Under the pieces are notes generated by a model, which was not told the DNA's origin, did no database searches, and saw only the letters and a program-made list of their open reading frames with translations. The position numbers and the translations under genes are program-made. Shown one piece after another: positions 8,479-16,450 of a DNA stretch of 64,000 nucleotides. The stretch is from Mycoplasmatota bacterium (GTDB lineage Bacteria > Bacillota_I > Bacilli_A > RF39 > UBA660): contig JALFCF010000006.1 in NCBI GenBank assembly GCA_022771205.1, positions 1 to 64,000 of the forward strand. The letters are read 5' to 3'. Every line of letters begins with the position of its first letter. Position 1 is the first letter of the stretch.

Positions 8479-9987
8479 TTACTCGATTTGTCCGTAAATT
8501 GAAAACATTGGTTGAACAATAGACAATAAGATAATTCCAACAACAACGGCTAAAGCACAAATCATTAGTGGCTCCATTAAACTTTTTAGCTGATCAATCA
8601 CAGACTTATGTAACGCTTGAAAATGATCAGCAACTTTTTCCATCATAAGTCCCAATTGCCCAGTCGATTCACCAGTAACTAACATTTCATACGCAACCAC
8701 TGGAAAAGCCCACTCTCCTCTAAAAGATGCAGAAATAGAGTCTCCTTTACCTAAATTATGTAAAGTCTTATCTATAATCTTCTTATATACTTCATTATTA
8801 GTAATTTTTGACAAAATTTCCATACTATCAGTAATAAAAACGCCATGATTAAGTAAAGACGCAAATGTCTTAGTAAAATTAGCAACTTCACTATAAATAA
8901 TAATACTTTTTACGACAGGGACATGCATCAAAAACACTTGAACCCCAGTACGAAAACTAACAATTTTTTTATAGGCTATCATAAATCCAATAACAATCCC
9001 CAAAATAGCAACAATCAATAATATCCAATGAGCTTTAATAAAATTACTAGCACCTAAAACAGCCAAAGTAATAGCTGGAAGTTCTGCATCATTGCTTTCA
9101 AACATAGAAGCAAACTGTGGTACTAAATAAGTAAGCATAAAAATAAGTACACCAAAAGCAATAGTCAAAACAACAACAGGATAAGTCATAGCACTAACCA
9201 TTTGTTTTCTTGTTCTTTCCATAGACGTATAATAGTCAGCCATATCATCCAAAATAGAAGGCAAATCTCCAGTCATTTCAGCAGTTTTAACCATATTAAT
9301 CAAAAGCTTAGGAAAGACTTGTTCTTGTTTTAACATTGCATTAGACAAACTTTCACCCTTCAACAATTCATAAACTAATCTTTGGAAAGCCTTCTTTGGC
9401 GCTGCTTTGGTAGATTGTTTAGCCAAAATTTTAACAGCATCAACAAGTGGAATACCCGATTTAATATATGTAGACAATTGAGTCAAAGAAAAAGACAAAT
9501 CTGCTACTTTCATTTTCGCATGATCATTAATATCAATATCATAAGGTGGACGAACTGTAACAGAAACAACCTCATAATCTTGAGAAGCTAAAAAACTACG
9601 TACTTCATTTTCACTTTCGGCTTCAAAAGTACCATTTTCCTTTTTACCTATCGCATTAATAACAACATAACGATATTTAATTAAAGGTTTTTCTGGAGCG
9701 TGTTCATCTCTTTTACGAATACCACTATCCGCAATTGGTTCTTGTTTCTTTTCTAAATTAGGAATATCAACTTTTTCTATTTCATCTTTAGGCTCTTCTT
9801 TTTTAGAAAATAATCCTTTCTTCTTTTTCTTCACCTTTTCATCGACTACTGTATTTTCTTTTTTTATAGTATTAACTTGAACTTGTTCTACAGCTTCTTC
9901 TGTCTTATGAACTAACTTCTGAGGTATACGGGCAAGAGCTTGAATACCATGATAAATTGCAATAAATGGCTTAAGTAATATATCCAC
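8479..9987 (-). CDS. Type IV pilus inner-membrane platform protein (PilC/ComGB, T2SSF)
   Basis: A 502-residue platform protein of the type IV pilus or competence pseudopilus. Two T2SSF domains are visible: about 160-290 (LTQLSTYIKSGIPLVDA, MTYPVVVLT) and 365-495 (FTKTFASLLNHGVFI, LSIVQPMFSIYGQIE). Three strongly hydrophobic segments anchor it. Ahead of them lies a 150-residue cytosolic extension with a lysine-rich part and a small folded module (about 105-145), longer than in ComGB. The start is GTG at 9987 with GGGAG upstream. It would partner the ATPase encoded at 18629-20461. Confidence 0.9.
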   Translation of the reverse strand: MDILLKPFIAIYHGIQALARIPQKLVHKTEEAVEQVQVNTIKKENTVVDEKVKKKKKGLFSKKEEPKDEIEKVDIPNLEKKQEPIADSGIRKRDEHAPEKPLIKYRYVVINAIGKKENGTFEAESENEVRSFLASQDYEVVSVTVRPPYDIDINDHAKMKVADLSFSLTQLSTYIKSGIPLVDAVKILAKQSTKAAPKKAFQRLVYELLKGESLSNAMLKQEQVFPKLLINMVKTAEMTGDLPSILDDMADYYTSMERTRKQMVSAMTYPVVVLTIAFGVLIFMLTYLVPQFASMFESNDAELPAITLAVLGASNFIKAHWILLIVAILGIVIGFMIAYKKIVSFRTGVQVFLMHVPVVKSIIIYSEVANFTKTFASLLNHGVFITDSMEILSKITNNEVYKKIIDKTLHNLGKGDSISASFRGEWAFPVVAYEMLVTGESTGQLGLMMEKVADHFQALHKSVIDQLKSLMEPLMICALAVVVGIILLSIVQPMFSIYGQIE

Positions 9988-10097
9988 ACTGCATCACTCC
10001 CTATTCTTACATAAGTATAACATAACAAATTTTTTTTGAAAATAATTAAATGAACTTTTCAGCTTTTTTGACATATATTAGAATAAGAGGTGATAAT

Positions 10098-10415
10098 ATG
10101 TATCCTAATCCTTATATGATGACCTCAGCCACAAAAGCAGGATTACTTTCTAAAGGTTTAAGTTCTCTTAAAACTGTAAACTGGGGCAGTTTATTAGAAG
10201 GAACGCAGAAGACTCTAGGTGTAATTAACCAAGCTATCCCAATAGTATATCAAATAAAACCAATTATTAATAATGCTAAAACAATTTTTAAAATTGCAGG
10301 TTCAATGCAAGAAGAACCAAATAATACAGTAACCGAAACATCAGAAATAATAAAAACAGACATTACTCCAATAGAAAATAGTAATCAAAGTAATTCACCA
10401 ATCTTTTATATATAA
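10098..10415 (+). CDS. YqfQ/VrrA-like small protein
   Basis: A 105-residue protein. It opens with MYPNPYMM, then GLLSKGL, followed by a conserved-looking stretch, TQKTLGVINQAIPIVYQIKP. This layout (short proline/methionine N-terminus, then a helix with TQK and P-x-V) resembles the YqfQ/VrrA family of Bacillus, whose function is unknown. The C-terminal 25 residues are polar and low complexity. AAGAGGTG precedes the ATG at 10098. It is divergent from the pilus platform gene and convergent with tRNA-Met. Confidence 0.55.
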   Translation: MYPNPYMMTSATKAGLLSKGLSSLKTVNWGSLLEGTQKTLGVINQAIPIVYQIKPIINNAKTIFKIAGSMQEEPNNTVTETSEIIKTDITPIENSNQSNSPIFYI

Positions 10416-10440
10416 AAAAAGAATGCTATAAAGCATTCTT
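10414..10440 (-). terminator. Terminator between YqfQ-like gene and tRNA-Met
   Basis: AAGAATGCT and AGCATTCTT (10419-10427 with 10432-10440) form a 9-bp stem. On the minus strand it is followed by a T run, so it ends the tRNA transcript. It also lies right after the plus-strand stop and may act weakly in that direction. Confidence 0.8.
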
Positions 10441-10451
10441 AAATAACATAA

Positions 10452-10528
10452 TGGTAGCGACGGAGGGAGTCGAACCCCCGACCTACTGGGTATGAACCAG
10501 TCGCTCTAGCCATCTGAGCTACATCGCC
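10452..10528 (-). tRNA. tRNA-Met (CAT), elongator type
   Basis: A complete 77-nt cloverleaf on the minus strand starting GGCGATGTAGCTCAG. The anticodon stem ACTGG/CCAGT encloses loop TTCATAC with anticodon CAT. The T-arm reads GGGGGTTCGACTCCC. The CCA end is encoded (10452-10454). The body closely resembles the Bacillus elongator tRNA-Met and not the initiator. It has its own promoter and terminator. Confidence 0.95.
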
Positions 10529-10547
10529 ATAAATGAAGAACAATATA

Positions 10548-10576
10548 ATAGTAACATATTCAATTAAATTTGGCAA
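10548..10576 (-). promoter_or_regulatory. Promoter of tRNA-Met
   Basis: TTGCCA at 10571-10576 and TACTAT at 10548-10553 are spaced by exactly 17 nt, about 20 nt upstream of the tRNA 5-prime end. Confidence 0.6.
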
Positions 10577-10652
10577 CACTATTTTTTATTTTTTTATTTA
10601 TTACTTTTATTTTTTTTATTCTAATGTTAAAATTAACAAGAGGTATAATATT

Positions 10653-11336
10653 ATGATAGAAACAATTTGCATATATTTATTATTATTTTTCACATATTCA
10701 TTTTTAGGATGGTGTCTAGAAGTTACATGTAAACTAATTTCAGATAAAAAATTCATTAATAGAGGATTATTAATTGGACCAATATGCCCTATCTATGGCT
10801 ATGGAGTATTAATCACAACATTATTACTAAAGAAATATTTAAATGATCCTATTACATTATTTATCTTGATTATAGTTAGTTGTTCAATATTGGAATACTT
10901 CACCAGTTACTTTTTAGAAAAAATATACCACACACGTTGGTGGGACTATTCAACAAAAAGATTTAATATTAACGGCCGTATTTGCCTAGAAACAATGATA
11001 CCATTTGGTATCCTAGGACTACTTATTATGAAATATATAAATCCCATATTTTTGAATATTTTTTCTCTATTGCCTACTTCCTTACTTTATATATTAAGTA
11101 TCATTTTTCTAATCACATATATTATAGATAATATTATTTCTTGTAAAATTATTTACAATATTCAAAAATTAAGTAAAGAAATTCAATTCAAACAAATAAT
11201 AAAGAAAGACGATACAGAAAGAATTACAAAACTAGTGCAAAAGCAAATTGAAAAATCAATGAAACTATTAGATAAACGTCTAATTCATGCATTTCCACAT
11301 TTAGAAATATTAAAACTAAAGAAAAAGAAAAAATAA
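10653..11336 (+). CDS. CmpB-like integral membrane protein, second copy
   Basis: A 227-residue paralogue of the protein at 245-1012, with the shared block NRGLLIGPICPIYGYG, RWWDYSTKRFNINGR and a basic C-terminal tail. The ATG at 10653 has AAGAGGT at good spacing. A longer in-frame reading starting at 10533 would run through the tRNA promoter and add an unlikely Phe/Tyr-rich N-terminus. Function is unproven for the family. The two copies differ in strand and neighbours, so they are not a recent tandem duplication. Confidence 0.75.
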   Translation: MIETICIYLLLFFTYSFLGWCLEVTCKLISDKKFINRGLLIGPICPIYGYGVLITTLLLKKYLNDPITLFILIIVSCSILEYFTSYFLEKIYHTRWWDYSTKRFNINGRICLETMIPFGILGLLIMKYINPIFLNIFSLLPTSLLYILSIIFLITYIIDNIISCKIIYNIQKLSKEIQFKQIIKKDDTERITKLVQKQIEKSMKLLDKRLIHAFPHLEILKLKKKKK

Positions 11337-11373
11337 AATTATAATGAAAAAACTACTACTAAGGAGATATAAA

Positions 11374-11714
11374 ATGAAAAGAACATATTATAGGATGAAT
11401 ATCAATGGTTTACAAATTCAAGACTTAAATCCACTTAAATTTGAACATATAGTAATGAAAAAAATGTAGCTTTCTATCAAACAGGAATGTTAGGAAGATT
11501 TTTAACAGTAGAAGATAAAAATCCAACTAATACATTAGAAGAAGCTCAAGATTGGCTAATAAGTATGGCACAAAAACAACAAAGTTTAGCTTGCCTAGGT
11601 GAAGAAATTGTACCATATATAGATATGAGTACATTAAAGCCACTAAGTTCAGAAGAAATTAAACCCCTAAATATTAAAAGAAAATTTACATTTCATCCAA
11701 AAAACACAAAATAA
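11374..11714 (+). pseudogene. Frameshifted gene of unknown function
   Basis: AAGGAG and ATG at 11374 start a frame beginning MKRTYYRMNINGLQIQDLNP that stops at 11467-11469. A second frame overlaps it and reads YSNEKNVAFYQTGMLGRFLT and onward to a stop at 11714 without its own convincing ribosome binding site. Joined, they give about 115 residues. Adding one TA to the CATATAG run near 11443-11450 would restore the frame, so a dinucleotide slip is the simplest cause. I do not recognise the family. The 3-prime end overlaps the convergent SDR gene by 22 bp. Confidence 0.55.
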
Positions 11715-12466
11715 ACCTTTAATAAAATAGCTTGTAACCAAGGAAGACGAAGAATCTTCCTTGGCTTGTTTTTAGTCATTTCTTTAACAATATTATTAGC
11801 TAGATTATCTATATTTTGAGACTCTAAAATAGAAAACAGCTTCTTTTGATAATTATAAATAGATAAAAATTTACCATTCAAAGCTTGATATTTTTCTATA
11901 CCATCAACCATAAACTGATTAAAACCTGTAGAATAAGCTCCCATCTCAATTAAGCAGAAAGAAAGAGATAAATCAAGCACCCTGCTCTCGATTTGCATGG
12001 CTTTAACAAGAGAAGAAATAGCAGCTTTACTAGAACTATATATTCCCAAAAATGGCAAAGGATAAAGAGCAAGCAAAGAAGATGTAACAAATATTTTACC
12101 ATTAAGATGTCTTTTAATCATATGTTGACTTACTAGTTTCAAAAACAAAAAAGAACGAAAGAAATTAACTTCGTAAACATCACGTAAAGCTTTATCATCC
12201 GTAGTTAACATACTACCAGAAACTCCAACCCCAGCATGATTAAAAAGACAATCTATATCCAAAGAATTAGCTAAATAAATATCATCAGTAAGCAGATCTA
12301 ATTTTAAACAAACTGCATTAACACCCTCTCTTTGTAATTTTTGCCTTAAATAATAAACTTCTTTTACTGTACGACCAGTCATATAAACCAAATGTCCCGC
12401 TTTAGCAAGTCTTACACCTACTTCATAACCAATACCAGAACTAGAACCAGTAATCAAAACTCGCAT
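11693..12466 (-). CDS. Short-chain dehydrogenase/reductase (SDR)
   Basis: A 257-residue classical SDR enzyme using NAD(P)H. The Rossmann motif TGSSSGIG is at residues 6-13, NHAG follows near residue 79, and the catalytic YSSSK pair lies near 142-146. Substrate is unknown. The ATG at 12466 has AGGTG six nt upstream; a GTG nine nt earlier is in frame but overlaps that site. It ends in TGA, showing that UGA terminates in this genome. It lies just downstream of the histidine kinase but is separated by a terminator. Confidence 0.85.
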   Translation of the reverse strand: MRVLITGSSSGIGYEVGVRLAKAGHLVYMTGRTVKEVYYLRQKLQREGVNAVCLKLDLLTDDIYLANSLDIDCLFNHAGVGVSGSMLTTDDKALRDVYEVNFFRSFLFLKLVSQHMIKRHLNGKIFVTSSLLALYPLPFLGIYSSSKAAISSLVKAMQIESRVLDLSLSFCLIEMGAYSTGFNQFMVDGIEKYQALNGKFLSIYNYQKKLFSILESQNIDNLANNIVKEMTKNKPRKILRLPWLQAILLKVYFVFFG

Positions 12467-12489
12467 ATTATTCACCTAATACTACTATA

Positions 12490-12527
12490 GCCAAAAAAAG
12501 AAATTCTATAATTAAGAATTTCTTTTT
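12490..12527 (-). terminator. Terminator of the two-component operon
   Basis: A 13-bp stem (12495-12507 with 12515-12527) with a 7-nt loop is followed on the minus strand by T residues. The stop codon of the kinase gene (12512-12514) sits in the loop. Confidence 0.8.
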
Positions 12528-13786
12528 ATAATAAAGGATACACCTTTCTTTTCATTTTTTATTGTAATATCATAATTCATAATATTTAAAGTTTTCTTAA
12601 CAATCGAAAGTCCTAAACCAAACTCTCCCTTAATTCCCTTTCGGAACGGAGTAAAGATTCCTTCAAGAAAATCATCAGCGATATGTTCACCATCATTATA
12701 TAGGGTGAGTTTATTTTGTTTTGCAGTAATTTTAATAGTAGTAGTAGTATATCTCATAAAATTCGAAAGCAAATTATCAAAAATCGTTTCCCAATGTTCC
12801 ATAGTACCATAGTACTTAGATTTAGGATCAACATCAACTATAAAATTTATCTCTTTTTTATGAAATTTAAATTTATCAACTTCATCACGAATAATTTGCT
12901 CCATATCAACTAGCTCATTTGTGATATTTTTTGAATTTTTTAGATAATCAAGCTTATTTAAGTAAAGAAGTGAGTGTACTTTGTTTTCTAACTTTTCAGT
13001 CTGCTGTTTTATAACTTGAAGTGCGGTATTAGAATCTTCAACATTATCTTCAACAGCTTCAATATATGATTTTATAACGGTGAGAGGTGTCTTAAAATCA
13101 TGTGATATATTTTGATACATTTGATTACGATATTCTTCTTGATTAATTAAAGAAATTCGCATATCTTCGATTGCTAAAGCAAGTGACTTGATTTCATCAT
13201 CAATTTCAAAATTAATATTATGATTATAATCTGCATTATCAATATGATCTATCTTATCTTTTAATTTTTCTATCTTCTTAACAATAAATGAAGACCACAT
13301 GACAAGAAGTAAACCAATTAATAAACACGTAGATAAAACTATTGGAAAGATAGTACTTAAAATAGCTTCTTTTGTTTCGTTGATATAACTATCATTAGAG
13401 ATAGCAACTTTTGTAATTTCATCTTTAGTAATTGTATAGTAGTAGTAAGTATCATGATTATAGTTAAATTTACCATAATCCTTTTTTATATAGGATAATA
13501 ATTTTTTAATATCTTTGATGTTTATTACTTGTTGAATATTTTCACTGGTTGCGACATCTTCATCAACAATATAAATATAAGCAACTTCTGTATTAAGTAA
13601 TGATTTGTCAATGCGATTGTTACCAACAAATTTTAAGGGTTCACTCAAATAAGTATAAATGTTTTTTTCAGCTACTGGAATCAACATTTTAGGAAGAATA
13701 ACACCTAAGGAAATGAATAAAATAACGAAAGCCAGACCAATTAAAGCAATTAATTGATGACTTAATTTTGTTTTACGAAACTTCAT
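12512..13786 (-). CDS. Sensor histidine kinase
   Basis: A 424-residue membrane sensor kinase. One membrane segment near the N-terminus (about 12-32), an extracellular domain of about 110 residues and a second segment (about 143-167) precede HAMP. The HisKA box SHDFKTPL with the phosphorylated His lies near residue 229. The ATPase domain has NLLSNFMRY (N box) and FGLGLSIVKK (G2 box). Its ATG overlaps the TGA of the response regulator (ATGA), so they are translated together. The input signal is unknown; the extracellular domain matches no sensor I recognise. Confidence 0.9.
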   Translation of the reverse strand: MKFRKTKLSHQLIALIGLAFVILFISLGVILPKMLIPVAEKNIYTYLSEPLKFVGNNRIDKSLLNTEVAYIYIVDEDVATSENIQQVINIKDIKKLLSYIKKDYGKFNYNHDTYYYYTITKDEITKVAISNDSYINETKEAILSTIFPIVLSTCLLIGLLLVMWSSFIVKKIEKLKDKIDHIDNADYNHNINFEIDDEIKSLALAIEDMRISLINQEEYRNQMYQNISHDFKTPLTVIKSYIEAVEDNVEDSNTALQVIKQQTEKLENKVHSLLYLNKLDYLKNSKNITNELVDMEQIIRDEVDKFKFHKKEINFIVDVDPKSKYYGTMEHWETIFDNLLSNFMRYTTTTIKITAKQNKLTLYNDGEHIADDFLEGIFTPFRKGIKGEFGLGLSIVKKTLNIMNYDITIKNEKKGVSFIIKRNS

Positions 13787-14445
13787 GATAACCGATACCC
13801 ATATCCATAAACTGCATTAACATTAAGTTTAGGCATCTTTTTTCTAAGTCTACGAATCAAATCATCTACGACTCTATCTGTTCCGAAATAATCATTTCCC
13901 CAAACAGCATTTAAAATTTCTTCCCTCGAAAAACATTTGTTTCTATTTTGTATAAGAAGTAACAACAAGTCGAATTCTAAAGTTGTAAGTTTAAGTTCTT
14001 TTTCTTTGTCACCGAATACAACACGTTTATCGGTATCTATTTTATAACATTCATAATTAATAACTTGTGATTGAGTATCTTTATATACTCTTTTTAATAT
14101 TTTATCTACACGTAAGACTAATTCCTTACTAGAATATGGTTTCGTAATATAATCATCACTACCAAGTTCAAGACCTAATATCTTATCTAAATCTTGATCT
14201 CTTGCGGAAGTAAAAATAACGGGTACATTTTCATCTTGCTTCCGGATAGCTTTGATTATATCATAGCCATTAACATCATCTCCTAACATAATATCCAGTA
14301 TCCAAAGATCTACTTTATTTCCAATATAATCTATGGCATCTTGACCCTTTGTAAAAGTAACAACCTCATAACCAGACCGTTCTAAATAGGTTTGAATAAG
14401 ATTTGATAAGTCAATTTCATCTTCAACAAAACAAATTGTATACAT
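13783..14445 (-). CDS. Response regulator, OmpR/PhoB family
   Basis: A 220-residue DNA-binding regulator. The receiver domain carries the acidic pair near residues 8-10, the phosphorylated D51 (LWILDIMLG) and the conserved Lys of ITKPY. A winged-helix C-terminal domain follows (TTLEFDLLLLL, then GYGYRL at the end). The ATG at 14445 is preceded by AGGTGG; a GTG nine nt upstream is possible but less likely. It is paired with the adjacent kinase, and the unusual 530-bp region upstream probably holds its promoter. Confidence 0.92.
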   Translation of the reverse strand: MYTICFVEDEIDLSNLIQTYLERSGYEVVTFTKGQDAIDYIGNKVDLWILDIMLGDDVNGYDIIKAIRKQDENVPVIFTSARDQDLDKILGLELGSDDYITKPYSSKELVLRVDKILKRVYKDTQSQVINYECYKIDTDKRVVFGDKEKELKLTTLEFDLLLLLIQNRNKCFSREEILNAVWGNDYFGTDRVVDDLIRRLRKKMPKLNVNAVYGYGYRLS

Positions 14446-14800
14446 TTCTACCACCTACCAATAGTATAACACTATTTCCTGAAATCTTCTATAACCTTAT
14501 GGGCATCCCCTCCTTTAATAAGGATTTTATTGCTTCTAGTATAAGCATCATCCTCCTTTCATCTATATAAAACAACTAGTATAATTTCTTTTTTGTAGTA
14601 TAATTATTTATTCTATCTATCTTCCTCCCTTCGACAATTTAACTATATCGCATAAATGTGTAAGAATTATTAAATAATTATGGGAAATTATGGGAAACAC
14701 TATTCCCACTCAGATGTTTATCTATCAGTCCTCCTTTCTTGATATCAGTATATAAAAATATTATGAAAACTATTTGATAAAAAAATGGAAAATTATGGGC

Positions 14801-14822
14801 AAAAAAAAGACTATAACTAGTC
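14801..14822 (-). terminator. Terminator of an unidentified short transcript
   Basis: GACTA and TAGTC (14809-14813 with 14818-14822) form a 5-bp stem with a 4-nt loop, followed on the minus strand by eight T. No gene ends here. It may end a short RNA starting near 14900, or act as an attenuator in the leader of the two-component operon. Confidence 0.5.
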
Positions 14823-14932
14823 CTGAAAATCAATAGTACTAAGAATTTTTTACATTATCAATAGATATATACCATCTGTTTGCTATTCTGAAAAGAAATA
14901 CTATACAGCACATCATTTTTATCATATCAAAC

Positions 14933-14953
14933 AAAAAAACTGTTAAAAAACAG
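14933..14953 (-). terminator. Terminator of the thioesterase operon
   Basis: CTGTT and AACAG (14940-14944 with 14949-14953) form a short stem with an AAAA loop, then seven T on the minus strand, 24 bp past the thioesterase stop. Confidence 0.65.
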
Positions 14954-14976
14954 CTTCTAATATAAATACACGTAAA

Positions 14977-15387
14977 TTAATCAATATAAAAATAGTCAAC
15001 TGTAGCTTTTGCTACCATAACTTCCTTTTCATCATAAATAGAAACTTCATAAACAGAAACATTTTTACCGATTTTAACAGCTTCTACTACAGCTTTTATT
15101 TTGCTACCATGACAAGCATGCAAATACTCAATATGCGAACTTAAAGTAACTGCTTTTTTACCACTAGACCTAGCAGCAACACCTGCAGCAGTATCAGCAA
15201 GACCAAACAAAAAGCCTCCATGAACCATTCCATATGGATTTAAACTATCTTCTGTCACTTCTGCTTCCATAACACAATAATTTTGTTTCAAATCAACCAA
15301 TGAATAACGATTATTTTTAATAAATCCCCCTACGCCATCCATATATTTTTTACCATAAGCTAATAATTCTTCATTACTCATATTCAT
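14977..15387 (-). CDS. PaaI-type hotdog-fold thioesterase
   Basis: A 136-residue hotdog protein. The signature NPYGMVHGGFLFGLAD (about 51-66) and the later SSHIEYLHAC segment are typical of PaaI/YdiI acyl-CoA thioesterases. Such enzymes cleave acyl-CoA esters; the acyl group here is unknown. AGGAGG precedes the ATG and overlaps the stop of the upstream protease gene (9-nt gap), so the two are in one operon. Confidence 0.85.
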   Translation of the reverse strand: MNMSNEELLAYGKKYMDGVGGFIKNNRYSLVDLKQNYCVMEAEVTEDSLNPYGMVHGGFLFGLADTAAGVAARSSGKKAVTLSSHIEYLHACHGSKIKAVVEAVKIGKNVSVYEVSIYDEKEVMVAKATVDYFYID

Positions 15388-15396
15388 AATAACCTC

Positions 15397-16407
15397 CTAT
15401 AACTGTTTCAATCTTTCAACAGCATCTTCTATATTCTTTACTGGAATTAACTTAATATCTAAGTTTTCTTCTTTCTTCATTTTCTTACAATCTTGATAAT
15501 TTTCACCAGCAGGAACTAAAAACACTTCCGCTCCTCCACGGGCAGCTCCTAACAATTTATACTCAACTTCGCCAATCTGACCAATAGAACCATCCACTTC
15601 AATAGTACCAGTACCAGCAATTAATTTACCATTAGTCAAATCTCCTTTAGTAAGTTGATCATAAATAGAAAGTGTAGTAATTAACCCTGCTGAAGGTCCA
15701 GACTCATTTTTTTCAAATTGAAATTTCACCTCTGGATCTACATCATACGTAGTTACAGATTGCAATCCAACTCCCAAAATCTTTATTCCTTTTTCTTCAT
15801 ACAATTTACAATCTAAATTTCTTTCTTTACCATTTCTTAACACTGTAACATTAACTTTATTACCATCTACTTTTTGAATTTCTTTTTGAAACTCTTCCAA
15901 AGTTGAACACTCTATATTATTTACTTTTAAAAGTTTATCGCCTACTTCTATTGGATTGTCATATTCTGAAAATTTAACAATTACATAAACATCTGTCTTT
16001 ACAACTTTACACGGTTGATTAGCTAACTGATATGCATAATAAATAGCATTACTATTAGAATACAATAAATCTAATTCACTTCTAAATTCAATATCCTGAT
16101 AATCTTCATCTGTTGTATATTTATAATCGTCCACACTAACTTTCTTCCAATGAGGCATAACATAACTAAGTAAATAACTCAAAGTTGTCCCTTTTAATTC
16201 TGAAACATATGACAAATTAAAACTACCATCACTAGAATATCCATCTTCTACTACAACTCTATCAGAAATATCACTAATTCCTCCACCTATGACAATATAA
16301 TAATTTACAGGCCAAGTACATATAACAACAAAAACAATTAAAAATAAAATGAATTTATATTCTTCTTTAATAAAGTCTTTTATTTTATCATAAAATTTTT
16401 TAAGCAT
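15397..16407 (-). CDS. YlbL-like membrane protease with PDZ and Lon (S16) domains
   Basis: A 336-residue serine protease anchored by one N-terminal membrane segment (about 17-37). A PDZ-like domain follows (IEVGDKLLKVNNIECSTLEE), then a Lon-type proteolytic domain. The catalytic Ser lies in ESGPSAGL near residue 236 and the Lys of the dyad near residue 281 (EVEYKLLGA). In Bacillus ylbL lies beside ylbJ, as it does here in divergent form. The ATG at 16407 follows TGGAGG; an upstream in-frame start is less likely. Confidence 0.85.
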   Translation of the reverse strand: MLKKFYDKIKDFIKEEYKFILFLIVFVVICTWPVNYYIVIGGGISDISDRVVVEDGYSSDGSFNLSYVSELKGTTLSYLLSYVMPHWKKVSVDDYKYTTDEDYQDIEFRSELDLLYSNSNAIYYAYQLANQPCKVVKTDVYVIVKFSEYDNPIEVGDKLLKVNNIECSTLEEFQKEIQKVDGNKVNVTVLRNGKERNLDCKLYEEKGIKILGVGLQSVTTYDVDPEVKFQFEKNESGPSAGLITTLSIYDQLTKGDLTNGKLIAGTGTIEVDGSIGQIGEVEYKLLGAARGGAEVFLVPAGENYQDCKKMKKEENLDIKLIPVKNIEDAVERLKQL

Positions 16408-16450
16408 GAATCTACCTCCATGATACATTATAACAAAGAAACGAGGAAAT

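Larger units (their letters stand above)
14446..14976. other. Gene-free region upstream of the two-component operon
   Basis: This is the longest stretch in the window without a convincing gene. On the minus strand it holds several very strong Shine-Dalgarno-like tracts (near 14510, 14551, 14627, 14731) that are not followed by long frames; the longest is about 20 codons. A tandem 10-bp repeat (ATTATGGGAA at 14677-14696, partial third copy near 14790), a 6-bp hairpin at 14691-14708 and a terminator at 14801-14822 are present. TATACT boxes near 14578 and 14598 could be promoters. Confidence 0.6.

Noticed and set aside
10533-10652. Longer N-terminus of the second CmpB-like protein
   Set aside because: It would overlap the tRNA-Met promoter, lacks a ribosome binding site and is Phe/Tyr-rich without resemblance to the paralogue.
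14510-14560. Small leader peptide starting MMLILEAIKSLLKEG on the minus strand
   Set aside because: It has a good Shine-Dalgarno tract, but at about 20 codons there is too little to support it as a gene. It is kept as part of the unexplained region.
14677-14696. Tandem 10-bp repeat as start of a CRISPR array
   Set aside because: Units are only 10 bp and directly adjacent with no spacers, and no cas genes are in the window.
14691-14708. TGGGAA/TTCCCA hairpin as terminator
   Set aside because: Neither strand has a T run after the stem.
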